From DATMRF01 sp035566435 (GTDB lineage Bacteria > Verrucomicrobiota > Verrucomicrobiia > Limisphaerales > UBA8199), in the NCBI GenBank assembly GCA_035566435.1, contig DATMRF010000119.1, positions 1-63,540 of the forward strand: a stretch of 63,540 nucleotides of DNA, read 5' to 3'. The position numbers and the translations under genes were made by a program. The notes under the pieces are model-generated. The model ran no database searches, was not told the origin of the DNA, and was given only the letters and a program-made list of their open reading frames with translations. The first letter of the stretch is position 1. Each line of letters begins with the position of its first letter. This document shows positions 15,340 to 23,247 of the stretch, one piece after another.

Positions 15340-17880
15340 TTAAGGCAGGACAGGCTGCGCTGGCCGGAGTTTTTCGCCGCGCCGAAGGCTGATGCCGAGC
15401 CACGCCAACAGGATGACAGCAGACGTGCCTGCCAGTCTTAGCCCCCAAGTGAAGCTGGCGGGCTCGTAGCGGAACTGAAGCGTCTGAGCGCCGGCGGGGA
15501 CGACGACGCCTCGGACGGCGTGATTGGCGCGCAGGATTGGCACGGGTTTACCGTCCAGATACGCACGCCAGCCTTTGTCCCAGAGATCGGCCAGAACCAC
15601 TAACCCGGGAGTCTCCATCCGCACCGAGACCGTGACGCGCGTGGGGATTTCGTCAGTGATCTCGGCCGTGCCGCGGCAGGAGCCGGGAGCGGTAATTGGA
15701 ACCTCAACATACGCCACCTCGGCCGGGTTGAAATCGGGCGACTCGATTTTACTCAGCCGAACCGCATCGTTGGTGACCAGCTCCACGTGGTGCGGGACAA
15801 AAGCACGGGCCAACGCGCGTGGGTTCTGGAGGACCCAGTAATCCAGGCCTTGAAAAAGCGGATGGGTTTTTGGAAATGGAGAGCCACGAAAGATGACGTA
15901 GCGCACGCCTAACATATCCAGCACCGGAGGGAGTTGGATGTCCCCTCCCGGAGTGATGGTTGCCTTGGGGGCTAATTGCATAGTCACCGCATAGCGAGGC
16001 TTGCGCGAGATTGGCTCGGCAGCGCTCATGACGAGTTCGACCAGCCGTGCCGGGTCAACCGCATCGTATCCGCGGATATCGCGCAACCCGCACATCGCTG
16101 AAAGTGTTGCCGGGAGACAGCCAAACCCCATGACTCGCCCGGGCGCGGCTTTAGCCACGTCTTGCAGGACCGGGATGGGAGGGTAGTAGAGTGCGGGGTC
16201 AGATTGAACGGGGCGGCCATAACCAAACCAAAGCAGTTCGCCAACGAGCAGCATCCCAAAGAGTGGCACGAGCCGGTTCTGCTTAACTCGACCGCTTCGA
16301 AGGAGAATCCAGCCGACGGCCCCAAGGCCACACCAAACGGCGGCCGTAGAGTAGTACTGAACAAACCAAGCCTGCGCGAGCCTCACTCCGTTCAAGCCGC
16401 GAATCCAATCGGCCGTACCACCCTGCGAGATAGCCTTGGCGATTCCGGCAGAAATGGGTTCAGGCAGGCACACAGAACGATACGCGCACCAGGCGCAGAG
16501 CCCAGCCAGCAAAGCAAGCGGCAGCCACATCCATTTGCGCCAGCGCAGGGGTTCGTGCAGCAGAGTGTCCAAGCCAATGGCCGCTAAGGCGAGCAAGGCG
16601 AAGCAGACGATAAACACCAGCCGGTTATGTGACATCATGTTCAATCCAGGCAGCCGCAAGAGCGTAACCAGGCCCGGAAGATTCAGACACCAACTCAACC
16701 CAAAGACGGAGAGGGCAACCCATAGAGTATTGCGCGCACGGCGGCGCTGGTTGCAGAAGGCGAGCGGTGCCACGAGAAGAGTCGCGATTACGCCGGCATA
16801 GCCTGAAGCGGAACTCTCTTGCTGAACCGGCCCGCCAGCATAGCGAAGGCTGGGCACCTGCCGCGTTCCATACATGTCCGGGAGCACGATTTGGGGCAGC
16901 GCCGTCACACCGACCGGCGGCCGCTCCTCGGTGCCGGTACCGCGGCGGGCCATGCGCGCACCGGTTTGCGTGTATTCCAAAACTGGGAGCACGTAGGGCA
17001 TGGCCAGCAACAACCCCAACGCCCAACCTGCGCCCAGGCCGACGAACACCCGCCTCGGCGGCCACGGGATCCGCCGGAGCCGATCCAAGGAGTCTTTGCA
17101 CTTTTCTTCCGAATCAGGGTGAGGGGGCTCCTGGAGCGGTTGTTCACGATGGGCCTCAAACAAACGCCACAGGGCGTACTGTCCGGAGACCAGCAGGACC
17201 TGGCCAGCCACGTCCAGTTGGCCGCTGACCACAACCAGACACGTTAGCCAGGCCAAGCCGATTGGCGCCAGCCGCCCGGTGCCTCGCACAGTGTTGTCCA
17301 CGGTCAATAAAAGCCAAGGCAGCCAGCAGACTGGCATTACCGTAAAGAAGCCTAGCCACAGGACAAAAAAGGCTGTCAACGGGTAACACCAGGAACAGAT
17401 CGCGGCCGGCCAGAAGCTCACCCCGAGCGCGCGTCGAAAGAAAAGATACGCCCCCAAACCAGCGACGAACGCCACCAGGAGTTGCGACCAGGCAAGCACC
17501 ACCGGAGATTGGGTGGAGGCTTGCAGTTCGAGGAAAGGGGAGAACTTTGGCCAAACGAAAGGAGCACCAGCGTAGTGGTAGGGGGCCCACATCGGAAGGC
17601 GGCCAGCCTGCAGTTCTGAGGCTGCGAACCGTCGCTGCGGCTCCGCCGTGCAGATGAGGTCAGCCAGGGAACCGTCCCTAGGTTGGATTCCCACGATCTC
17701 CGGCGTCTGCGGAAGATAGAAACCTTCTCCTGACAGTATATCGAGGGGCAGAAGAATCTTGTGGCCGATCAGCGACGGTCCATAAAGAACGAACTGGCTT
17801 AGAGCGATCCCCAAAAAAATCAAAGTGACCCGGAGGAGCCTGTGCAGCGCCCGTTTTTCAGAGGTTACTTCGTCAAGCAT
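15340..17880 (-). CDS. YfhO-type multi-pass membrane protein
   Basis: An 846-residue protein with many hydrophobic segments and a C-terminal soluble domain. The region around residues 770-815 (GWRAYLDGKPV, RANHAVRGVVVPAGA, FRYEP) is the YfhO C-terminal signature. YfhO proteins are GT-C-like transferases implicated in glycosylating cell-wall polymers in Bacillus. I start at ATG 17880 (MLDEVTSEKRAL); the frame continues 20 codons upstream into repeat sequence. It is related to the tandem pair at 23.2-28.2 kb but more diverged. It is probably part of the envelope-glycan set in this region. The donor and acceptor are unknown. Confidence 0.8.
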   Translation of the reverse strand: MLDEVTSEKRALHRLLRVTLIFLGIALSQFVLYGPSLIGHKILLPLDILSGEGFYLPQTPEIVGIQPRDGSLADLICTAEPQRRFAASELQAGRLPMWAPYHYAGAPFVWPKFSPFLELQASTQSPVVLAWSQLLVAFVAGLGAYLFFRRALGVSFWPAAICSWCYPLTAFFVLWLGFFTVMPVCWLPWLLLTVDNTVRGTGRLAPIGLAWLTCLVVVSGQLDVAGQVLLVSGQYALWRLFEAHREQPLQEPPHPDSEEKCKDSLDRLRRIPWPPRRVFVGLGAGWALGLLLAMPYVLPVLEYTQTGARMARRGTGTEERPPVGVTALPQIVLPDMYGTRQVPSLRYAGGPVQQESSASGYAGVIATLLVAPLAFCNQRRRARNTLWVALSVFGLSWCLNLPGLVTLLRLPGLNMMSHNRLVFIVCFALLALAAIGLDTLLHEPLRWRKWMWLPLALLAGLCAWCAYRSVCLPEPISAGIAKAISQGGTADWIRGLNGVRLAQAWFVQYYSTAAVWCGLGAVGWILLRSGRVKQNRLVPLFGMLLVGELLWFGYGRPVQSDPALYYPPIPVLQDVAKAAPGRVMGFGCLPATLSAMCGLRDIRGYDAVDPARLVELVMSAAEPISRKPRYAVTMQLAPKATITPGGDIQLPPVLDMLGVRYVIFRGSPFPKTHPLFQGLDYWVLQNPRALARAFVPHHVELVTNDAVRLSKIESPDFNPAEVAYVEVPITAPGSCRGTAEITDEIPTRVTVSVRMETPGLVVLADLWDKGWRAYLDGKPVPILRANHAVRGVVVPAGAQTLQFRYEPASFTWGLRLAGTSAVILLAWLGISLRRGEKLRPAQPVLP

Positions 17881-17944
17881 TGAAAGATTGTATTTGGTTC
17901 GTGCCTTGTCGCCAGCCAAATCCCTGGAGGGAGGGGCCACTCTC

Positions 17945-18062
17945 CTCGGCCCGCAGCGGGTTTCAACAACTCGTCACTGGCCGCGGGAAGCCGTTGAAAC
18001 GGCTCACGCTTCTTGGTATCTGGGACACCGGGCTAAAGCCCCGGTGTTAATGAGATGTTGCT
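17945..18062. repeat. Intergenic palindromic repeat element
   Basis: It contains CCGTTGAAACGG and the hairpin CACCGGGCTAAAGCCCCGGTG (imperfect), typical of REP-like intergenic elements in this group. It sits between two co-directional genes and could also stop or stabilise transcripts. Confidence 0.6.
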
Positions 18063-18084
18063 AAACCGCCGGTGGAGGTCCCGG

Positions 18085-20232
18085 CTAACGGGTCTTTGGA
18101 AGCGGATTCTCAGCTTGGCAGACTCTCACCAATTCAGTGGCCTTGAGGGCCACTTCCTGCCGGCCGTTTGCCAGGGCGAGGTCGCGCGCCTTCTCCGCCT
18201 GGAGCAGCGCCTCCGCTGGTTTGCGTTGGTGGCTGAGCGCCAGGGCCAAAAGGAACTGCGTTTCGGGCACATCGGGCGCCAGGCGTACTGCCTTCGAGAA
18301 GGCGTTTGCTGCCTCCCTGGCGCGATTCATCGCGAGGAGAGTAACGCCGAGGTTGATTTGCGGGTCCGGGTCCTGCGGAGCGAGCTGCGCGGCGATCTCC
18401 AGATGGTTGAGTGCCTCGTCGGGTTTGTTTTGCCTGAAAAACGTGAGTCCGAGATTACTATGCGCTTGAGCCCATTGGGGCCTAAGCACAACCGCCGCCT
18501 GGAGATGCGGGGCTGCTGCTTCCAATTTCCCTACCCCCATCAAAAGCGTGCCGAGATTATACTGCCCTTCAGGATAGCCCGGCTTAAGGCGCAGCAACTC
18601 GGTATAATAGGCGAACGCTTCTTCCTTCCGGCCCGCGTTTTCACAAACTTTTGCAAGATGATCGTAAGCCAGATAGTTGTCCGAGGTCACTTGCATGGCG
18701 TGGCGGAAGAGCGTCTCTTCGTCGTGCCAGTAGCCGATCTGGAAGGAAGTGCAGGCCAGGCAGGCCATCAAAATGGCCGTCGCCGCCGCGGGCAGCACCC
18801 GATTCGCCATGGCTCCCAACATTGCGGGTGACGACGTGAGGAGTCGCTGATCTATCGGCAACCCCATGCTTATTGAGGTAGTTTGAGACTCCTTACGTCG
18901 TCTCCTACATTGGAGATCGTATATTCCCCAGGCGGCCATCACGAAAAGGCCCATGCTCGGGATGTACAAATAGCGATCGGCCATGGATTGTGAGCCGACC
19001 TGCACCAAACCGATCGTCGGGACGAGCGTGCCCAAGAACCAAAACCAGCCGACACCCAAATAGGGATATCGGCTGGACCTGCGGATAACGAGCCAGGAGA
19101 GACCTAGCAGCACCAACCCGGAAGCGACCACTGTCAGCACCGGCCAGTGGTCGGGAAGCGGGTAAAAGACTGACAAGTCCACGGGCCAAACTGTTTTAGA
19201 CAAATACCTGACGTAGGCGACCAGAGCATTGGCGATGCGCGCGCCCAACGGGATGGTTGTAAGGGAGGAAACGGCTCCGCCGGCTTTTTGGACGAAATAG
19301 GTTACCAGGCTAGCCGCCACCGAAAGCGCAAAGAAGGGGAGTTTTTCACGAATCAAATGGAGTGGTGGAGTGATGGAGTGGCCGAGCAATGGATTAATGG
19401 GTTGATGGATTGGTGGATTACTGAATTCCTGCATCGATTGAGGCACGAACCTTCGTAACGGCCAAAAGTCCAACAGCAGGAGAACGAACGGCAAGGTGAC
19501 GAGCATGGGTTTGCTCATCAGGCCGAGCGCGAAGAAAACAAGGGCCAAGGAGTAAGCCAGGGCCAAGGAATTTTTGATTTTCGATTTTTGATTTTTGATT
19601 GCAGATTCACGGAGCGGCTGTCCCAATTGGCTCTGCGTGCTGCGTTCCGGCCGCTGATCCTGGGATTCCTGACTTTGGACCGTGGCCCGTGAACTTCGCA
19701 ACTCTTCCGCGTACCGGGCGTACGCCCACAGTGTCAGGAGGAAGAAGAACGTGCTGAGGACGTCTTTCCGTTCGGCGGCCCAGGCAACGGATTCGACGTG
19801 AGTCGGGTGCCAGGCAAACAGCGCGGCGACGAGTGCACTGCGCCAGAAAGCGCCGGTCATTCTCTTCAGCAACGAACAAACAAGCAACGCGTTGATGGCG
19901 TGGAGGAGGAGACTTGTAAAGTGATGCCCTCCCGGTTGCATGCCGTAGATTTGGCAATCCAGCATATGCGAGAGCCAGGTCAGGGGGTGCCAGTTGCTGG
20001 CATGACCGGTGACGAAGGCCCATTTAAATGCCGCCCAAGTGAGCCCTTGCTGGAGGTGGGGGTTCTGACAGAGGTAGGTGGGATCATCGAGTCCGACAAA
20101 GCCATTTGCCGTTACGGGCCAATAGCAGGCTACGGTCAGCAACCCGAGCAAGAACGTGACGATTAGAATGGACGTGTTTCTTTTCAAGGACAAATCCTGG
20201 ACCAGCGGATGCGGCATCAGCCGCGGTCTCAT
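18085..20232 (-). CDS. Membrane protein with C-terminal TPR repeats (GT-C/TMTC-like)
   Basis: A 715-residue protein. The N-terminal 450 residues are multi-pass with conserved segments FVGLDDPTYL, NWHPLTWLSHMLD, HHFTSLLLH, WHPTHVESVAW and ERKDVLSTFFFL. This is the architecture of the O-mannosyltransferase-like, TPR-containing TMTC family. Residues about 495-690 hold about five TPRs (for example YNLGTLLMGVGKLEAA, SNLGLTFFRQNKPDEA). Three low-complexity stretches are encoded by short repeats and look inserted: about 210-221 (AIKNQKSKIKNS), about 270-290 (NPPIHQPINPLLG) and about 441-449 (CRRRRKES). All keep the frame. It is probably a protein or lipid glycosyltransferase; activity is not proven by sequence. 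Confidence 0.8.
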   Translation of the reverse strand: MRPRLMPHPLVQDLSLKRNTSILIVTFLLGLLTVACYWPVTANGFVGLDDPTYLCQNPHLQQGLTWAAFKWAFVTGHASNWHPLTWLSHMLDCQIYGMQPGGHHFTSLLLHAINALLVCSLLKRMTGAFWRSALVAALFAWHPTHVESVAWAAERKDVLSTFFFLLTLWAYARYAEELRSSRATVQSQESQDQRPERSTQSQLGQPLRESAIKNQKSKIKNSLALAYSLALVFFALGLMSKPMLVTLPFVLLLLDFWPLRRFVPQSMQEFSNPPIHQPINPLLGHSITPPLHLIREKLPFFALSVAASLVTYFVQKAGGAVSSLTTIPLGARIANALVAYVRYLSKTVWPVDLSVFYPLPDHWPVLTVVASGLVLLGLSWLVIRRSSRYPYLGVGWFWFLGTLVPTIGLVQVGSQSMADRYLYIPSMGLFVMAAWGIYDLQCRRRRKESQTTSISMGLPIDQRLLTSSPAMLGAMANRVLPAAATAILMACLACTSFQIGYWHDEETLFRHAMQVTSDNYLAYDHLAKVCENAGRKEEAFAYYTELLRLKPGYPEGQYNLGTLLMGVGKLEAAAPHLQAAVVLRPQWAQAHSNLGLTFFRQNKPDEALNHLEIAAQLAPQDPDPQINLGVTLLAMNRAREAANAFSKAVRLAPDVPETQFLLALALSHQRKPAEALLQAEKARDLALANGRQEVALKATELVRVCQAENPLPKTR
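18885..18909 (+). repeat. Dispersed 25-bp repeat, copy C, inside a coding sequence
   Basis: Identical to copy B over all 25 bases but located inside the membrane-TPR gene, where the complementary strand encodes CRRRRKES. The frame is preserved. Confidence 0.85.
19359..19421. repeat. GGATTAATGG-type microsatellite inside the membrane-TPR gene
   Basis: Imperfect units related to ATGGATTA (GGAGTGATGGAG, AATGGATTAATGG, TGATGGATTGGTGG). The same motif forms an intergenic array at 60.36 kb. Confidence 0.6.
19571..19602. repeat. GATTTTTGATT microsatellite inside the membrane-TPR gene
   Basis: Four imperfect TTTTTGA-type units encode the Lys/Asn-rich tract KNQKSKIKNS on the complementary strand. 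Length is compatible with the reading frame. Confidence 0.65.
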
Positions 20233-20398
20233 CGCAAGCAGAAATCGAGCCGGTCGCCAGGTTGCCTGGACTCAAAAAGCGACAGCCCGCCAGGCGCACT
20301 CGTCGAGCGTTGACACGTTGAAACTCGCCGCGGCAGTGTGTCAGAAGACCGCCAGCGCCAGACTGATCATCACCCCGACAGCGACGCGTCGAACCGGC

Positions 20399-20779
20399 TC
20401 AATTGCTCGGTTCCGTCGGAAGAGTGTGGTTTTCAGGCGAAATCCTGCAGAGTGGAGGACTGCCAAGATCTTGAGGAGTGTAACTGCCGCTGAATGACGT
20501 ATCGGTGCCAGCAGTCGGACAGGACACGGCGTTTTTGAGGTAGCCGCTGATGTCGCTGTAGAGAACGGGTGCACTGGCGGTCTGCTTGGTGTCCAGCCCC
20601 CATTGTTGTTTAGCGGCGTCTATCTGGCGCAGGTTGTTGATGCAGGTGTTCGCTTGCGAACGAGTGCGAGCTCGGACCCAGGTCGGCGTCGCTATCGTAG
20701 CCAGCAAGCCGATCAAGGCCACAACTATCATGATCTCGATCAGCGTGAACCCCAGCAATTTGGATGCTCGAATTCTCAT
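20399..20779 (-). CDS. Prepilin-like protein 1
   Basis: A 126-residue type IV prepilin-like protein. The class III signal is KLLGFTLIEIMIVVALIGLL, with cleavage expected after the Gly, methylation of the Phe and Glu at +5. After the helix comes CINNLRQIDAAKQQW, then a short globular end with cysteines in VSCPTAG and LCRISP that could form a disulphide. It is the most diverged of four tandem paralogues. It shares the upstream inverted-repeat element, but I see no terminator hairpin after it. It could be a pilin or a type II secretion pseudopilin. Confidence 0.9.
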   Translation of the reverse strand: MRIRASKLLGFTLIEIMIVVALIGLLATIATPTWVRARTRSQANTCINNLRQIDAAKQQWGLDTKQTASAPVLYSDISGYLKNAVSCPTAGTDTSFSGSYTPQDLGSPPLCRISPENHTLPTEPSN

Positions 20780-20806
20780 TTTCTTCTGTGCTTTCTTTCA
20801 CGCGGC

Positions 20807-20853
20807 GTGAACCTGGCACCAGGCGGTTTATTATAATTGCGATATTCGTCCAC
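20807..20853 (-). promoter_or_regulatory. Conserved inverted-repeat leader/promoter element, prepilin 1
   Basis: GTGAAC (20807-20812) and GTCCAC (20848-20853), 35 bases apart, flank an AT-rich stretch with TATAAT on the minus strand. An ATTGCCTGCTGC block lies just outside. Equivalent elements precede the other three prepilins. Confidence 0.6.
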
Positions 20854-20978
20854 ATATTGCCTGCTGCCGACCGCATTCACCTTGATGTAGCAAGATTCGC
20901 GCCTCTTCTCAAGACTGCGCATATTTATCACAAGTCGTTGCAAGATCTTGACCCAGAGCAGGAAAGAAACGAAGAAAC

Positions 20979-21008
20979 AAAAAAGGCCTGGGATAGCTCC
21001 CAAGCCTT
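20979..21008 (-). terminator. Intrinsic terminator after prepilin 2
   Basis: The stem AGGC.TGGGA/TCCCA.GCCT has one mismatch and a 4-base loop, followed on the minus strand by six T residues. It starts 24 bases after the prepilin 2 stop. Confidence 0.85.
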
Positions 21009-21031
21009 GTGTTCAGGAAAAGCTCTAACAA

Positions 21032-21412
21032 TTAGGTGCTAGGCTGCGTCGGAAGCTGGTGAGTGGCCGGCACAATACTGCATGTTGGGGCAACGGAGAC
21101 GGCATTAACGACATAGCTGCCACCGAAGCTTGTGTCGCTGCCGGCCGAAGGGCAGGACACCGCGTTCTTGAGGTAACCGCTGATTTGCGGGTAAGTGGGC
21201 ACTGCCGTATCCTGCTGCTTGGTTTCCAACGCCCATTGCTGTTTGGCGCCGTCGATTTGGCGCAGGTTGTTGATGCAGGCGTTCTTTTGTGAGGTCGTGC
21301 GGGCCCGAACGAAGTTCGGGATGGCGATCGCGGCCAAAAGACCGATGATGGCCACCACGATCATGATTTCCACCAGGGTGAACCCTGATTTGCGAGATGC
21401 ATTGATCTTCAT
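21032..21412 (-). CDS. Prepilin-like protein 2
   Basis: A 126-residue prepilin with leader MKINASRKSG and the helix start FTLVEIMIVVAIIGLL. It is almost identical in DNA and protein to prepilin 3, suggesting recent duplication or gene conversion. The body has CINNLRQIDGAKQQWALETK, and two C-terminal cysteines sit in VSCPSAG and PTCSIVP. An AGAAAGG ribosome site precedes the ATG. It has its own leader element and terminator, so it is probably a single-gene transcript. It may be the major pilin; abundance cannot be judged from sequence. Confidence 0.92.
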   Translation of the reverse strand: MKINASRKSGFTLVEIMIVVAIIGLLAAIAIPNFVRARTTSQKNACINNLRQIDGAKQQWALETKQQDTAVPTYPQISGYLKNAVSCPSAGSDTSFGGSYVVNAVSVAPTCSIVPATHQLPTQPST

Positions 21413-21442
21413 ATTTACTGCTAACCTTTCTGTTGTCGCGGC

Positions 21443-21487
21443 GTGAACCGAGCAAGGGGCAGGTTATAACGATTGCGTTTAGTTCAC
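21443..21487 (-). promoter_or_regulatory. Conserved inverted-repeat leader/promoter element, prepilin 2
   Basis: GTGAAC (21443-21448) and GTTCAC (21482-21487) are perfect complements 33 bases apart around a TTATAAC core, with TTGCCCACTGC just outside. Confidence 0.6.
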
Positions 21488-21615
21488 TTATTGCCCACTG
21501 CGACCGCGGACAGAGAACTAGCAGCATGTATGCCAAATTAGCTGCTTTGGAATCGAAGTTTACCCATTAGACTACGCTTGCGTTTCGACAGCACACCCAA
21601 AGACTGCGCCAAAAC

Positions 21616-21643
21616 AAAAAGGCCTGGGATTGCTCCCAGGCCT
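21616..21643 (-). terminator. Intrinsic terminator after prepilin 3
   Basis: A perfect 10-bp stem AGGCCTGGGA/TCCCAGGCCT with loop TTGC on the plus strand, followed on the minus strand by TTTTT. It lies 26 bases after the stop. Confidence 0.88.
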
Positions 21644-21668
21644 CGTGTTAAGGAAAAACTCTCAGAAG

Positions 21669-22049
21669 CTAGGTGCTCGGCTGCGTCGGAAGCACGTGAG
21701 TAGTCGGCACAATACTGCATGTGGGGGCAACGGAGACGGCATTAATGACATAGCTGCCACCGAAGCTTGTGTCGCTGCCGGCCGAAGGGCAGGACACCGC
21801 GTTCTTGAGGTAACCGCTGATTTGCGGGTAGGTGGGGGATGCCGTATCCTGCTGCTTGGTTTCCAACGCCCATTGCTGTTTGGCGCCGTCGATCTGGCGC
21901 AGGTTGTTGATGCAAGCGTTCATCTGCGAGGTGGTGCGTGCTCGAACGAAGTTCGGAATGGCAATCGCGGCCAAAAGACCGATGATGGCCACCACGATCA
22001 TGATTTCCACCAGGGTGAACCCTGATTTGCGAGATATATTGATCTTCAT
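21669..22049 (-). CDS. Prepilin-like protein 3
   Basis: A 126-residue near-copy of prepilin 2. Most differences are conservative or lie at the N-terminal leader and near the C-terminus (for example QMNAC against QKNAC, and TTHVLPT against ATHQLPT). It has the same class III signal, the same paired C-terminal cysteines, a GAAAGGTTAGC ribosome-site context and the same upstream and downstream control elements. Having two nearly identical copies suggests dosage or variation of one filament subunit. Confidence 0.92.
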   Translation of the reverse strand: MKINISRKSGFTLVEIMIVVAIIGLLAAIAIPNFVRARTTSQMNACINNLRQIDGAKQQWALETKQQDTASPTYPQISGYLKNAVSCPSAGSDTSFGGSYVINAVSVAPTCSIVPTTHVLPTQPST

Positions 22050-22079
22050 GTTTACTGCTAACCTTTCTTTTGTCGCGGC

Positions 22080-22127
22080 GTGAACACAGCAACAGGCTAG
22101 TAATAATGACTACGGTTCAGCGTTCAC
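22080..22127 (-). promoter_or_regulatory. Conserved inverted-repeat leader/promoter element, prepilin 3
   Basis: GTGAAC (22080-22085) and GTTCAC (22122-22127), perfect complements 36 bases apart around TAATAATGAC, with ATTGCCTGTCGC outside. Confidence 0.6.
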
Positions 22128-22215
22128 AAATTGCCTGTCGCAACCGCAAGGCTTCCCTCAGCATCAGCAGTGCCAAATCAACCGTGCGAACGACCCGATC
22201 TTGCTCTAAAGCAAC

Positions 22216-22247
22216 AAAAAAGGCCTGGAAATCGCTTTCCAAGCCTT
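22216..22247 (-). terminator. Intrinsic terminator after prepilin 4
   Basis: The stem AGGC.TGGAAA/TTTCCA.GCCT has one mismatch and a 4-base loop, followed on the minus strand by TTTTT. It is the same design as the terminators after prepilins 2 and 3. Confidence 0.85.
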
Positions 22248-22265
22248 TACAGCGGATGCGAAGTA

Positions 22266-22637
22266 TTAGTTTGCCGTATCCAACGGCAGCATATGAGTCG
22301 CCACTTTAAGGCATTTCGGCTTGTCCGCGACGGTGCCGAGCTGGTAACTGTCGGCAAAGGTGGTTCCGCCCGAAGGACAAACCACTTGGTTCTTCAGGTA
22401 GCCCTTGATGTCGGCGTATTGCGGCTGGGCGGTCTCGCCCTGCTTGGTCTCGAGCGCCCAGGTTTGGACGGCGCCGTCAATTTGGCGCAAGTTGTTGATG
22501 CAGGCGTTCATTTGCGCCGTGGTGCGGGCTTTCACGAAGTTGGGAATCGCAATCGTCGCCAACAGGCCGATGATGGCCACAACGATCATGATCTCCACCA
22601 GGGTGAAGCCCCCGTTGCGAGATGTGTTTCTCTTCAT
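22266..22637 (-). CDS. Prepilin-like protein 4
   Basis: A 123-residue prepilin starting MKRNTSRNGGFTLVEIM. I take the ATG at 22637, which has AGAAAGG upstream; the open frame continues further up through the promoter. The helix and CINNLRQIDGA are shared with the other three. The globular end differs (GETAQPQYADIKGYLKN, VCPSGGTTF, PKCLKVATH) but keeps two cysteines. It is probably another pilin or minor pilin of the same system as the platform protein at 0.5-1.8 kb. Confidence 0.92.
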   Translation of the reverse strand: MKRNTSRNGGFTLVEIMIVVAIIGLLATIAIPNFVKARTTAQMNACINNLRQIDGAVQTWALETKQGETAQPQYADIKGYLKNQVVCPSGGTTFADSYQLGTVADKPKCLKVATHMLPLDTAN

Positions 22638-22660
22638 ACGAACCTTTCTGTTGTTGCGGC

Positions 22661-22707
22661 GTGGACAACGCAGAGGGCTGTTCATTATTAATACAATGTC
22701 TGTCCAC
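22661..22707 (-). promoter_or_regulatory. Conserved inverted-repeat leader/promoter element, prepilin 4
   Basis: GTGGAC (22661-22666) and GTCCAC (22702-22707), 35 bases apart around TATTAATAATGAAC on the minus strand. Both arms changed together compared with prepilins 2 and 3, a compensatory change. Confidence 0.6.
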
Positions 22708-23012
22708 GAATCGCCCACTGCAAACCGCTGAGTAACATTAGCAGACTCGTTCAGTCGGGTGCAAACGCGAAGTTCGTTTCCCCCATCCGTGGTTGACCCT
22801 ACAACGACCTCGTCACGATTGGCGGATGGTCAGAATGTCTTATTCCTGGAAACACCGCCTCGTTTCGGGACAGGACACTTTTGCGACAGTGCTCGGGTCT
22901 CGGCGTTCTATTGAGCCTGGGCATTAGCGCAAAGACGCCAAGGCGCAAAGGGGCTGAGGTAAGCGCCAGGAGTTCGCTGATCATCCGGCAATCGGCATTA
23001 CGGAGTTTGTCA

Positions 23013-23037
23013 GAGACTCCTCACGTCGTCTCCTACA
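23013..23037 (+). repeat. Dispersed 25-bp repeat, copy D
   Basis: Same as copies B and C apart from one T-to-C change (GAGACTCCTCAC). It is intergenic, upstream of the YfhO-type pair. Confidence 0.85.
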
Positions 23038-23247
23038 ATGCGCGGAACCCTGACACTTCCCTGGCCCACGACCCTACCCTTCGAGCGATCTTGTAGTGAG
23101 CCTCGATCCTGCTTAACCTGCGCAGAGTGAAACCAATGAACGGCATACGAAAAGGACTTGACCGCGAGGACTGCCCCCACGCCGGCAGGCTTTGCCGCCT
23201 GTTTCACTTTTCGTGTATTTGGTGTGTTCCGGGGTCCTCTCTGCGAC

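Larger units (their letters stand above)
22638..23247. other. Long divergent region between prepilin 4 and a YfhO-type gene
   Basis: About 610 bases. It holds the prepilin 4 leader element, a CGCAAAGACGCCAAGG microsatellite-like stretch near 22930 and dispersed-repeat copy D. No gene is supported. Confidence 0.5.

Noticed and set aside
15072..15392. Arg/Pro-rich open frames on both strands
   Set aside because: They are translations of the repeat tracts and have no start or family support.
21413..21505. Sigma-54 promoter for the prepilins
   Set aside because: Pilin genes are often sigma-54 dependent, but I could not find a TGGCAC-N5-TTGC match in the shared leader.
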